64,000 nt of DNA. Origin: Gracilaria gracilis (taxonomy: Eukaryota; Rhodophyta; Florideophyceae; Gracilariales; Gracilariaceae). The stretch covers positions 496,001-560,000 of the forward strand of contig JARGSG010000218.1 of assembly GCA_030374805.1 (NCBI GenBank), written 5' to 3'. Positions 19,601-29,480 of this stretch are shown here, piece after piece. The notes under the pieces are model-generated. The model was given only the letters and a program-made list of their open reading frames with translations. It was not told the origin of the DNA and made no database searches. How positions within the stretch are numbered: position 1 is the first letter of the stretch; each line of letters starts with the position of its first letter. The position numbers and the translations under genes were made by a program.

Positions 19601-20803
19601 TATGGTGATCTCTCCGAAGAACTGTACATGCGCCAACCCGAAGGATTCATGAACCAGACAAAGCCTGACCATGTCTACAAGCTCAAGAAATCCATCTACG
19701 GGCTCAAGCAAGCGGCCAGAGCCTGGCGTAGAAAGTTTAAGTTGATCATGCGTGAGTTGGGGTGCAAGCTGTCTGAAAACGATCCAGGTCTTTTCTTCTA
19801 TGAAGTTGGACAATATCGCCTACTGATACTAGTGTACGTGGATGATGGTCTGGTAGTCGGCAGACGCCAAGACGATATACTACACTTTGTGCAGAAACTG
19901 CAGAAATGTATTCAGATCCGAGTATATAATGAGCCACGGAAGTTTCTTGGAATGATCATCGAGCGTAGCGGTAATGGAAAAGCACTACGTGTTCATAATG
20001 CACCTATGATTGAACGTTTGGCTCAAAAGTTTCGAGTTGACACAGCAGCTGCCGTCAATGTCCCACTCCAGAGCACACACTTTCACAAATCAGATGACAA
20101 GAATGCAGACGAAACTCCATTTCGTCAATTAGTGGGGTCATTGATGCACTTATGCAACACTGTACGACCGGACATTTCGTTTTCTGTAGGATACTTGGCT
20201 CGTTTTATGACATGCCACTCTCGTGAACACTGGAACGCTGCTAAGAAAGTTTTAAAGTACCTATATACCACAAAGAATTCTGTGATTGAGTACAAAGCAG
20301 GAAGCGCAGTGGTCTTAGAAGGTACATCTGATTCGGACTTTGCCGGTGATCGTAACGATAGGAAGTCTACAAGTGGTTTTGTCTTCACGTTCTGTGGTGG
20401 ACCGATCTCATGGCGTAGTAAGAAGCAGACAGTTGTCGCCCAATCTACTTTGGAGGCGGAATGTGTGGCTATGTCATTTGCAGTTCGAGAGGGAATATGG
20501 TTAAGAAGATTAATGAACGAACTGCTTGGTCACTCTGAAAAATGCATTGACATATTCGGAGACAATCAAGGAATGATTACGTTAGCCCGAGATGAAGTCC
20601 TCAACGAACGCACCAAGCACATAGAGGTCAAGTACCATCTATTGAAAGATTCGGTAGAACGCAACCTCGTGCGAATCGGGTACCGCAAAAGCAATGAATT
20701 GGGAGCGGACTTGTTCACCAAACCACTTGGTCCCGTAGGACACAAACGACTGTGTGTCATGATTGGAATGGAGATCCTAACATTTGAACGAGAGGGAATG
20801 TAG
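16622..20803 (+). CDS. Copia Gag-Pol polyprotein
   Basis: 1393 residues, ATG at 16622, stop inside the start of the 3' LTR. Order: Gag with the LLLKADNYFMWSHKIE segment; zinc knuckle CHHCRKKGHVKKDC (about residues 219-232); protease LDSGAS (Asp319); GAG-pre-integrase and zinc-binding HQRLGHP near 464 with paired Cys downstream; integrase catalytic residues in HTDVLGP, YDNAGEY and SPESNGKAERLNR (about 528, 590, 620); an acidic linker near 780-840; reverse transcriptase from ITNRWLFLKKH with YVDDG near 1072; RNase H with SDSDFAGD and STLEAEC. All domains are present with conserved catalytic residues and no interruption. A single frame without gag/pol frameshift is typical of many copia elements. 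Confidence 0.96.
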   Translation: MSESLFDAARLRILLLKADNYFMWSHKIELVLRSKGLWQIVSGAEARPEDNEERKKYDTRCDTALTCILLSVHESCVAPVMKMRNPFEVWHTLQSNFEMVSQASIDALLERYQDMQMDASESVLDYINRLSVIEMKLGGIGQTVSDAERLRAILRGLTKEFEVTAEVINQTGASLKDAVPRLIAREGQLDKHRRGSNVNGFQTKALQVHTKRSSRSIRCHHCRKKGHVKKDCWKNPDSPQYKGKKSNKKAQSCQDDGNESDSVAALLVAQCQHSDDAEMETVILTYDVGDHSDSVALKDTALVANHKVHKDQEQCWYLDSGASRHITNNKSYFSSTLRPSSKKNVSIGDGTKVIVAGEGRAQCWVPNERGILTKTYLHNVLYVPDLMCSLISVSAIRRRGYMAVFLTNAEGNGAALILNQETNQLLTMGREIAEGLYELGVYPTAENTSTSLIVRGNQKFTELWHQRLGHPSLDYLRKTLDLVTGVPKTKLSAIGHCEPCAEGKSTRVSRLPLTAPTAIEVLELVHTDVLGPVDVQTLSRSQYFVSLYDDKSRLSAIRLLRDRTQVNDRVKDMIALFETQSGKKLKRIRYDNAGEYLSESMSLWLRTKGIQLEPAPAYSPESNGKAERLNRTLNDKARTMLRVMEDTPRSSQLWGEAVTTANYLRNRTFVRRDGEPDMTPIEIFTGKKPNISHLRTFGAQCYVHIPKERRKRSAKYKNRTIKGILVGYERGKCYRVYVPDKNKVMISKDVTFNEDITGWPKATITPLADEVDLAEVQEVDSMEDEATNLDMKSEAMEVDWNQKTVKKEDVSEDEEHEDDLVFMDAHGEYSYDPELVTHYPPEPRRSTRSRQQPQRFTPDTVFAMLTGNIMGNDDNDSPLTVREAINGAEAPQWKAAMKEEMNHMKERSVWELVPRPPNCKPITNRWLFLKKHDEKGSVERYRARLVARGFTQRAGIDYTELFSPVVKYSTVRALLSVMAAYGMEAVQFDVAFLYGDLSEELYMRQPEGFMNQTKPDHVYKLKKSIYGLKQAARAWRRKFKLIMRELGCKLSENDPGLFFYEVGQYRLLILVYVDDGLVVGRRQDDILHFVQKLQKCIQIRVYNEPRKFLGMIIERSGNGKALRVHNAPMIERLAQKFRVDTAAAVNVPLQSTHFHKSDDKNADETPFRQLVGSLMHLCNTVRPDISFSVGYLARFMTCHSREHWNAAKKVLKYLYTTKNSVIEYKAGSAVVLEGTSDSDFAGDRNDRKSTSGFVFTFCGGPISWRSKKQTVVAQSTLEAECVAMSFAVREGIWLRRLMNELLGHSEKCIDIFGDNQGMITLARDEVLNERTKHIEVKYHLLKDSVERNLVRIGYRKSNELGADLFTKPLGPVGHKRLCVMIGMEILTFEREGM
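20785..20798 (+). other. Copia polypurine tract
   Basis: GAACGAGAGGGAA lies immediately before the TG of the 3' LTR, the expected plus-strand primer. Confidence 0.75.
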
Positions 20804-21110
20804 CGACACTGACGCCGCCTGCACGAGCAGTCTTGTGAGACTGTGTACTGCACAGACAACTTGTATCTGGCAAACTCGTGCGGTGACTACCATCTGACAT
20901 GTGTAGTGCAGCGCGTTGCGGTCTCAGGGCGTTCCACGACGGATCAACATCCATGCCGTTCTAAACAAAGATTTAGAGCACGCATGGAACACAATAGCTG
21001 TGTATTCATCCTTGATGGTAGACTATAAAACACAGCTAGACACTCAATAAACCGAAGAGGAAAGCAATTCCTCGGACACCTTCTCATCTCAGTCAATCCC
21101 TATTTCAACA
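20799..21110 (+). repeat. 3' LTR of copia
   Basis: 312 bp, no difference found from the 5' LTR. It is followed by the TGCTG target duplication. Confidence 0.95.
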
Positions 21111-21125
21111 TGCTGCAAGCATCAT

Positions 21126-22007
21126 TCTCAAACTACCAAAACATAATTTTCAGACCCTTGTTGTTTTCATCTGTATCATCTTTTTCCTATCTCCCGGCGC
21201 ATTTTTTTAAAAATAATCGTATTCAAATATTTCCTCATAGTATGAGAAACAACAACTCCTCTGCAAAAACTTCAAGCTAAATTGAATAAATATCATTATG
21301 TCCATTATTGTTCTTACTCTAATGCAGTAACAGTTTATAGAGTGTGAAAGCTCTTTCAATTTGACTTCTCAAGTTGAACTACGTATTGTCTTGTGCTCTA
21401 TTTACCTTCATCACGCTCTACTGGCCACCAATGATTTCAAAATACGATTTCATCATCATAGGCGTTCCCTTTTAAGTCAAAAAGCAATTGGCGAGAAGCA
21501 TGCTTCGACAGGTGGCGCGATGCGATCCAAGACGTGCTTGACGATGGTTGTTCCTCCCCTGCAGCTTCCTCCTGTGTACATGGTTCCGGTTCCACAAGGA
21601 TTCCGTCGGCAGTTGGAATTAGTTGCAGTAATGAAACACAGTCGACAGTTGTTAACTGTAATAGAAAGTTAGTGTATCCGTTCTGTTGGAACGTTAGTTC
21701 CTTCTGCAGAACGTTTGAATGTTAATCGTGGCGTTTTCTTTTATGAAGAACTAGACTGGGCTATACAAACACCGCGAGCGACAAACCTGGCGGAGCTCAG
21801 CCAGATTTGATGCACGATGTCCTATCACCGTATTCGAGTAACGATTCGTGGCTCATTTCTGTACCTGCCATAGCAATCAGAGTAACCCAAACGCGTTACG
21901 GATCGTGAGCGAGAACTCAAGCTATGAGCTCTACTATCCCGAACCAGTAGTCTCGAAGAGCAACTGCAAGACCACTGTGCCGAGTCGAGTACCACGAACT
22001 AAGAAAA
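21126..22007. other. Intergenic
   Basis: No gene supported. A GGCGCATTTTTTT segment at about 21196 resembles the right arm and T-run of the hairpin repeat family and may be a remnant. Frames around 21361-21725 show no motif. Confidence 0.45.
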
Positions 22008-22535
22008 TCATTTCTTAAGCCTCCTCAGCCTCCTCCGCCTCCTCCTACTATTCGTTCCATCCCACTCGCATTCAACTCCCCATGCCGCACCATTGCGACA
22101 TGTCGTACCACCATATTTCGGCCTTCTTTTCGGTCTAGGAAGAGTTATCGATGGCTTTGCCTTCTTCTTCGTTCCTCGAGTGGTCTTTTTATTTCGCTCC
22201 CGTCTGCACCCACAGTTCGTACACCCAGCAGGAATCTGGTCGCCTGGATGATCTGGAACCAATGTGCACCTTCTGCTTCTTAACTCGCAATGGGCACCCT
22301 CCCTTTGAGGCGCGCTCCCTGGAACCGTATGTCTGACGCCGTACTTGCAGGCGGCTTGATCACATATTCCACCGCCTCTTTTGTTAACCATCTCGCAGGG
22401 CCAGACGTCCCGAATTCGCTCTGTGACGTTGAGAATGGTTGGAGGAAGTGGCTCGGAGACACTCAGAGAAGTAGAACCGACGAGCATTACCATCATAGCG
22501 AGTTTGGCAGCCCAAGACGTGTGGTTCCTGCCCAT
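22008..22535 (-). CDS. Secreted basic Cys-containing protein
   Basis: 175 residues from ATG 22535. Residues about 7-26 are a signal peptide (LAMMVMLVGSTSLSVSEP). The mature part has about ten cysteines (WPCEM, GICDQAACKYG, AHCELRSRRC, GCTNCGCRRE and others) and an unusually Arg/Lys-rich C-terminal half (KKTTRGTKKKAKP, then a polybasic RRRRRRLRRLKK tail). No family is recognised. The polybasic tail could bind acidic polysaccharide, nucleic acid or membrane. It is encoded by a CCT/CTC repeat (22018-22045), so part of it may be microsatellite expansion. It is surrounded by noncoding DNA with no operon-like neighbour. Confidence 0.6.
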   Translation of the reverse strand: MGRNHTSWAAKLAMMVMLVGSTSLSVSEPLPPTILNVTERIRDVWPCEMVNKRGGGICDQAACKYGVRHTVPGSAPQREGAHCELRSRRCTLVPDHPGDQIPAGCTNCGCRRERNKKTTRGTKKKAKPSITLPRPKRRPKYGGTTCRNGAAWGVECEWDGTNSRRRRRRLRRLKK

Positions 22536-24414
22536 TTTGGTCGTGAATGGGTCTTTGAGCAGTTTGAAGGAAGTTGTTCTCGCTTATCACGAAGACTGTT
22601 TGAAGCCGAATTGTCGGAAGTCGGATCTGTTGGTAGTGGGGTCAAAGGCAATGGAGTGAAGCTGCAGCTCTTTTCCTTTTGTACTCTTCGGCAGGGAGGA
22701 AGCAGGTCCATCTCAGTGCCCAAAATTTTGCAGTTGGATTGCATATGTGTTGTCGATCGCGTTGGAACCTTTGGGAGTAAGATTTCTTTTTTTATGATGG
22801 TAAAGACATAATAAAAGTTCGCCGAGAAATCTCAGGGTGTTGCCGAAGTCTCGAGATGTCGGGCGATGTAGGCAGTGATGAAAGTTGGCGATTGGCAGAA
22901 GGACAAACGCTTGCAGGGCTCAATAAGGAGCATGGCAGCTTTTTAGAAACGGAAGGTCTAAACTTTGTCAGGATGACCCCGTTTAGTTTCGAAGAAGAAA
23001 CAATTCGTCCGACATGTGCAGGGACCAGCGGAGGGCGCTGTTGTCGAAGATGACGATGTAAACATTTTATGAGGGGGTCAACAATTGTCATTTGCACGTT
23101 TTGACAAATGGTTGCGTATATTTAAGATGCAGACTTCATGTGCTTACTAAGAAGCAACGAAAAGGCGTTGCTTTGTTGCGCTGGAGAAGTACGAGACAAG
23201 AGAAAGGAGCTGGAAACCGCCAGAATGTGTGGTGCAATTGAGCGATTGGATCCAGCTTTTCGGCTATGTCTCGCTACGCGATTTGATGGCGTTTGGAATA
23301 CATCCCGCTGTCCGGCAACAAATGCCAACGTGGCATCAGTTTCCTGCGGGAGCTGCAGTAAATACGACACTTGGCAAAATTTAAGCTAAATAAGTGGCAC
23401 TATTCGTGTTACATTATATAATACAGAATATTATTTTGCTCCGTTTACAGTCTATTATGTGACGTCACCCAACGCCCCACCAATCAGTCCATTAAAAACG
23501 GTAAACAACATTACACTGTCCAACTCCTGCACTGGGAGATTTCGGGAAAAAATGGCTTTTTGACATAAAATGGATACAATACTTAAAAGATAAAGTGAAC
23601 TAAAAAGCAGAGAATTTTTGCATAATACGCGTTACCGTGAACACAAAAAGGGTGCATTTGCTTGCTTCGAAGAGTAACTGTGGTTAATCTAAAAAATGTT
23701 CAATTGATGCTAATCTACATATATGATTTTATATGTTTTCATAAAGCTCAGAAGATCAATGTAGAAGAGCTTTGATTCGTTTTTGAAACAATCTCTTATT
23801 TATAGAAAACGTTATATTCTCTGAAGTGCACTTCGTTCTTGCAAATAAACCTAGATAAATTCTGGAGAAAATTGTACACTAAGCTGTCCAAGTAAAACCG
23901 AGATGTTCTACAATTGCAGCAGAAAGTCTGAAAGATACCTTCCTGTTCTTGCCTTTCTAAACCCAAATAATATCTTCCAAGGCTTCATATGTAAACTAGA
24001 ACAGAAATGCAGTAACAATTCCTCACAAGAATATAGATTTCATGACAAACAATTAGTATCAAATAGGGTCTATCAAGTCAAATAACGCAGTAAAGAGGAA
24101 AAAATTATCTAAGCCACAACAAACTGTTCCATATTGTTAACCTTCGAATATTCGTCAATTAAAGCCTGTTCCATTTCTACATGCACCATTTTTGAGTCAC
24201 CACCGATCCATCCAAGATTAGTGGATTGCAACACTTTTGACTGCACTGAAAACGGTAGTAAAATTTGAGCAGTGGAAAATATTTTATCTGTGCTTCTTTC
24301 ACAAAATCATTTCAATCAGCTATTGAATAAACCAAATTTGGAATGGTCCGCTTTGAGGCGTAACCATTCCGACCATGTTTTGTGAAAAAACCTTATATCT
24401 ATTAGTGGTCGAGG
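22536..24414. other. Intergenic
   Basis: Frames at 22792-23097 (minus) and 22856-23389 (plus) are short and without motif. From 23400 the DNA is AT-rich. No gene supported. Confidence 0.4.
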
Positions 24415-25028
24415 CTAATATACTTTTAGCTCTAATACTACTCCTCCTTCAACTACATGCACTGCAAAGTTACCTTGTCCAACTTCTGAAGGCAGAACTA
24501 TGGCACATGGCAACATTTGACGTGTTGTAGATAGTTCCATCCATTCGGACAACAGGTACAATGGCTGGAATTCATTCGGTCGTAAAGTAATGTCTAGAGC
24601 TTCTCGTTGACCATGAATCTCTTCATCATCATCGGCGGAATCAGCGTCGTCCACCACTTTGGACCGATCATTTTGGTTGTTGGGACATCTCCGGTTTATG
24701 TTTTCATGGGATTCTTCTATAAAAATGTCAGAAACTGTTTACGTTTGAATGCATAGTGCGCAGTAGACATACTTTCAAGGTTCTCATAATGCTTCCGAAG
24801 AATATAGTACTGCGCGTGAAATTAGTTGAGCTTGTATTGTTGAAAGAGGCGCTCTGACTGCCAAACCTGTTTCGGGGACTCTTGTCCTGTTACTGCACCG
24901 CTTTCGAACTTCTGTTTCAAGAGCTTGATAGCATCTGAGTGCTTATTGAGTCGAGGAATTGCGGTTGTAACTTGTCGGCTTGGGATGGGAAAGCTACAGA
25001 CGACGTGTAACTTGTTTCCGAGTTGACT
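24415..25028 (-). pseudogene. Transposon-associated gene with intron and one in-frame stop
   Basis: Reading on the minus strand from 25028, a coherent protein runs through SRQVTTAIPRLNKHSDAI, KLLKQKFESGAV and SPKQVWQSERLFQQYKLN to a TAA at 24822-24824. It resumes in the same frame (FHAQYYILRKHYENLE), crosses a 56-bp intron (24717-24772) and continues in frame through an acidic linker (DDADSADDDEE) to TAG at 24415. The VW.S..LF..Y.L pattern resembles accessory ORFs of algal and protist DNA transposons, from general memory only. The single stop suggests a recent nonsense change. No ATG is seen at the 5' end, so a first exon may be missing. It lies back to back with the transposase at 25982. Confidence 0.55.
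24717..24772 (-). other. Intron of the minus-strand transposon gene
   Basis: 56 bp, GTATGT donor, CTGAC branch-like motif, TTTTTATAG acceptor. Removal keeps the reading frame (..NLE-K-ESHEN..). Confidence 0.65.
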
Positions 25029-25981
25029 TTATACAGAACAAAGCCTTGACATTGTTCACATCTTTTTACTCCACTTGCTTGTATGTTTCTGTTCCTTGGT
25101 TCTCTCTCCTTTTCTTATAGGGTGTAATTTGTGTCCGGAACACCAAAGCCACACAAGGTCATTCACTGACAAGAGAATCCTTGGATATGTCCCTCATTTT
25201 GAAACATACGGCAAAAAAATCCTCTGTAAGTCTTCTCAAATTAAGACATACAACGAATACGGCCTATTCCAGTTCTTACAATTAGGTACATTGCATAGAA
25301 ACATGTCTCGAAATGAATAAAGGTATAACATGACGATAGATTGCTGGAGACAAATCTTCTTCAAGCATAAAAACTTTCGTCCGACCATCTGATGCGGCAA
25401 AATTAACGTTATGACGTTCCTTTTATAGTACGAAATGCGTACATAAACGTTCGTATAAAATCAGTCTTTGGCGAAAAAGTTTATGCTATAATACTGAAGC
25501 ATAAAAACGTTGGATTTGCAGAAAAACTGCAAAAGTAACTGCCATAAACTTTTATATGGAGACTCGAGTTCATATATGTTACCCATACTTTCATTACGCG
25601 AGTCATACAGACTACAGTAATTAAAAGAGAACTTTGTTCTTATGCAGGACCACAAAGTTTATGGCATAATACATTGGCGATACAATGTGATATATCTAGA
25701 CGGGTATAGACGAGTTGGTGATATGTAGTGTTTTAACTCCTAGTTAAAGGCTCGAGACGTGTGGAAAGTAGATTGAAACCCCAATGTTAGACGCACATGA
25801 CTATTGTTGGTTACTCTGGAAGCACCTATCACTACAGAGCTTACAAGAGCAAATTCGAAACGGGCCATGTACTGGACGTTTAGGGCTTGGACACAAAAAG
25901 ATGTGAATCTGTGGCTGCCCGAACATGGGCGGAGACATCCTAAAGTGTATATAAGTAGTACGAAGACCGTGGTATTGTTAC
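25029..25981. other. Intergenic between divergent transposon genes
   Basis: AT-rich, no gene supported. It would hold both promoters if the two flanking genes belong to one element. Confidence 0.4.
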
Positions 25982-26942
25982 ATGCAATTCACCTCCTCAT
26001 CAGTCGTTCTCCGTGAACAGCGCAGCATTTTGGACATATTGCGCCACATACCCCCTTCAACGTTTGAATATCATGGCATGTCCTACATTCGAAATGCTCC
26101 GGGAATTTCTACGCTTTCGACGTTGAGAAAGTTTAGGTCTATGTTTGGAGTTAGCCCTGATACATGTTCTATTCTTTGGGAAAAAATGTCTCTTCTGCAT
26201 CTGTCTTTTAGCTACAGTCCTCATTATTTGCTCTGGGGACCCATGTTTCTGAAATTATATGTTTTGGAGCACACATTAAGCGCATTTATTCAAAAAGACG
26301 AAAAGACAATTCGTCTTTGGATAAAGAGAAGCGTGAAAATATTGGCGAACCTCTGCGAAGTAAGTAATAATGAAATACGTCTTTGGGAGTTGGAGCGTAC
26401 TAACAATTTCAAAGATAAATTGGGAGGAACGATTTGATTCCAACTTTGTAGGTGAACCATTAATATTGGTATCTGTGGATGCAACGGATTGTCAAATTAA
26501 TGAGCCGTCGCCATTTGATACAAAATGGTTCTCCCATAAACTAAAAGCATCTGCACTTCGTTATGAACTTGGAGTTTGTATCAAGTCCAGGGAAATTGTT
26601 TGGACACATGGTCCGTTTGAGTGCGGATTGTTCCCTGACAACAAAATATTCGTATCAGGTATGAAGCAGAGTCTGTTGGAAAACGAGTATGTGATCACGG
26701 ACGATGGATACACGGATGCTAAATGTATAACGCCTTTCGCTAATTTGTTTTTAATGGAAATCAATCAGTCAATTATCCGGGCCAGACACGAAACTCTCAA
26801 TCAACGCATGAAATCTTTTGAAGTACTAAGGCAGGTGTTTCGGCACAAGGTTGCTTTTCATTCCTATTGTTTTTACGCTGTGTCTCAAATCGTTTCTGTA
26901 ATGTTGAAGAACAAACGTCTCTGTTTTCTATATAAAAAATAA
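25982..26942 (+). CDS. PIF/Harbinger-type DDE transposase (DDE_Tnp_4)
   Basis: Two exons, 25982-26359 and 26415-26942, encode 301 residues. The ATG at 25982 starts a helical N-terminal part with the WIKRSVKILANLC segment. After the intron the protein continues INWEERF and enters the RNase-H-like catalytic domain: VSVDATDC (Asp148), VITDDGY (Asp222) and RARHETLNQRMKSFE (Glu252), the last being a characteristic Harbinger/IS5-like signature. Such transposases cut and integrate DNA elements with short terminal inverted repeats, usually with a second DNA-binding protein. Both exons are free of stops, so the gene may be functional. Length is a little short for the family. The neighbour at 24415-25028, divergently oriented, may be its partner. 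Confidence 0.88.
26360..26414 (+). other. Intron of the transposase gene
   Basis: 55 bp with GTAAGT donor, a perfect TACTAAC branch sequence at 26398-26404 and CAAAG acceptor. Splicing restores the frame exactly at the conserved W..R block before the first catalytic Asp. Confidence 0.85.
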
Positions 26943-28169
26943 TATGTCTATCACTAAAACTTGTTTTGTGCTTATCTGTCTTTCAAACACCTCTTTGCCT
27001 TTTGATTTCTGTTTTATACTTTTCGCTTGGTAACGTTATCGTTCTTTGTGCTCCAAAGACTTTTATTATTGCTCCAACTTCTCGTTTAGGATAGGGTAGT
27101 TTACATCATGTAGATTCTGCGTTTCAAGAGTTTTTTGTTCTCTTCACTCCTGTTTGGTAACATGTAGATATAGAGTTTTAAATCATGTGCAATTTTAATT
27201 TATATAATGGAACGGTAAAATTGTGTAACTGTTACGCTCACATCAATGTTTAATGCAAGGAGGTATAAATATGGAATCCAGACTGATCTACTGATTTGTC
27301 TGAAACATTCCTATTCTGTTCCAGATACTGTAACGGAAATTAAATTTACTCTGTATGATAAACTATGGGACTAAAAGTTGTTTTTCACTCCTTAACAAAT
27401 TATAGATAGATATATTTCTTCGTTTCGAAAATTGAGTCAAGAATTGTAGTCCTTTGTACGGAAACTTGTTTAACGCCTTTTCCCGCACTTCCCTGTGAGT
27501 CTATGCGAATCTGCACGTCAGTGAAGCATATAGGTTCATTCAGCTTCATTGCGAACTTACTACACGTAGAGATAGCTCTAATTAGCGCCACTTGGCCGTG
27601 ATATCGAGGATTGGAACGCCTGTAGAATATTTTAGTGTAGAAGCATGGGAAAAAGGTTGGCATATATCGATGCAAATACTCACGGCACATCAAAGTATGC
27701 AGTATGCCTTAAAAAAAGTTCCACAGTGCTGTTCAACAAAAAAAAGAACATACTTACTACGGAGCGCAAAATAGCGATATTTGTGCTATATTGGGCGTCT
27801 TAGTACCAATGTAGATTTCTTTTTCGCGACGTAGTTTGTACTATTTTGGCGCACTTCGTTGTGCCTTCTACAGAGCTATCGAAGTACGCCATTATATTTC
27901 AGTCCCTAATGACGATTGTGGCTTTACTAGAGTTCTGATGTTTAACCATGCAAAAAGTGCCAAACTTGCGACAATTAGCGCTTAGTGTCGAAGATAACGA
28001 ATATGTTGTCAGAATACTACCAGACTTGCACTGACTGCATTGTTTGCTTACAGTAACACTTTAACGCTGACATGGCACATAAACGATAATAAAGCGTTTT
28101 CCACACGGCTTCAGGCTTCGGCTTTTCTCGCCATGCCTCTAGTCCCAGCGTGAAAACTTGAATCTTATT
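26943..28169. other. Intergenic, AT-rich
   Basis: No gene supported; the minus-strand frame 27400-27693 has no motif. If the Harbinger element has a right end it should lie here, but I could not identify a terminal inverted repeat. Confidence 0.4.
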
Positions 28170-28805
28170 ATTCAGCGCTTCAAGAAGCTGTCTTCTCGTA
28201 GAAAATGGTCGCAAAGCTTTTTTGAGAACAATTTCGATTGCGAAAAAAGTTTTTCTTTTTGGAATCGTTTTTTAGGATGCTAAACGAAAAATTATTTGAG
28301 CTTTCATTTTATTTACTTTAATTTGCTTATGTACTTTGCATATGAAATGTTTAAGATAATATTTAGAGATAAACGTTATTTTACAGTATCAAACATTTGG
28401 TGCGAAAAGGATAAAATCGTTGCAGAGGATTAATATGAAGTGGAAATTTCGGAGTCAAACTGGTTACAAAGCCAAATCTGGGAACCTCTGGATGCTTTTT
28501 TCTCTTGCATTCTCATTTGTTGGTACAAAAATGATCCAAACGGAGTGGCTGTCCAGAAAGACAGGAAAATGCGCCGTGTGACACTGCCTCATTTGCAGAT
28601 CAAAATATCCAGCTCAGTGGCATTACTTTTCAAACAGCTGTAAGCTATCTATATACAAGCGGTAGATTTTGCCACCCCGCCTATTTCGAAAGAGATCACC
28701 AAAAACATGCAGACCTCTAATTTTTAGGCAGATTTTGATTGAGAAATGTGCACTTTAGATCAAAATACCTAGCTTTGCTTCCGTCGTAGGAGCTTAGCAA
28801 TGACC
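28170..28805 (+). repeat. Hairpin repeat superfamily, variant D copy 1
   Basis: Starts GCGCTTCAAGAAGCTGTCTT, includes AAAATGGTCGCAAAGC and AGGATGCTAAACGAAAA blocks also present at 63826, and TTTGG..CGAA and GATCCAAA..GGCTGTCC blocks also present at 60230-60440. It has the ATGCGCCGTGTGACAC motif at 28569 and ends GTAGGAGCTTAGCA. Same end structure as copies A-C but a different interior. Confidence 0.65.
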
Positions 28806-29480
28806 ATTTTCGGTACTTGCCCTATCTCCCTGGATGGCTTAGCTCATTTCCTCATGCAATGCCGGAAGAAAATTGATTTTCATGGAAACGAAGAAATTGA
28901 CTTATTTGATGGGTTTGCGTGAATTGCTTGGATGGTTTTGAGCGCTTGCGCCGTCGGAAAGTGCCGATTCAACTCTGGGGCACAATTTTCATAGATCGTT
29001 AGCAAAGACCACCGCGCTTACGTTTTCCTCGTTTCCACACCCACCCACGAAACCAACGTAAAAGTCGGTCCAACCTGCGAGCAAAGGATTCTGTCTTCCA
29101 ATCCGTGTTTGCAGTGTTTACTGCATCACCACCTCCTACTCCAACACAATCAGTGCTTCGAGAAGCTGGCTTCTTGTAAAAAATGGTCGACAGGCTCTTT
29201 TCCAAATAATTTCGGTTGTGAGAAAAGACTTTTTTTGAGTAATGAAGGAATCAATGATGTTGATTTATTGGAACAAAAAGACCGGAGCAAGACGGAAAGA
29301 CAAGTTATCTGTCAATCTATTGTGTGAGTTGTTGGTTGCCGCCTAATTCAAAAGTTTGGTGGCTATTAAGTCTGCTGTAGCTGTAAAACGTATGATGGGT
29401 GTTCACGTTTTGGCACAAGATAAAGTACAACACTCTTTGGAGGTGATTTGAGGTACTTAGTTAATTTCCGCATCATGCGT
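28806..29480. other. Intergenic with a partial variant-D start
   Basis: 29154-29245 is a diverged copy of the variant-D left end (TGCTTCGAGAAGCTGGCTTC, AAAATGGTCG). Otherwise nothing supported. Confidence 0.45.

Larger units (their letters stand above)
16230..21110 (+). mobile_element. Complete Ty1/copia retrotransposon
   Basis: A 4881-bp element on the plus strand with 312-bp LTRs (TG..CA) that appear identical by eye and a 5-bp target duplication TGCTG (16225-16229, 21111-21115). One uninterrupted gag-pol frame fills the interior. A polypurine tract precedes the 3' LTR. The gag-PR-IN-RT-RH order is diagnostic of copia. Intact coding plus identical LTRs make this the youngest and most likely still competent element in the window. 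Confidence 0.97.

Noticed and set aside
24822..24824. TAA read as a sense codon (alternative genetic code)
   Set aside because: Intact genes here use TAA as a normal stop (for example the cyclin and RdRP), so this is a nonsense change in a decaying gene.
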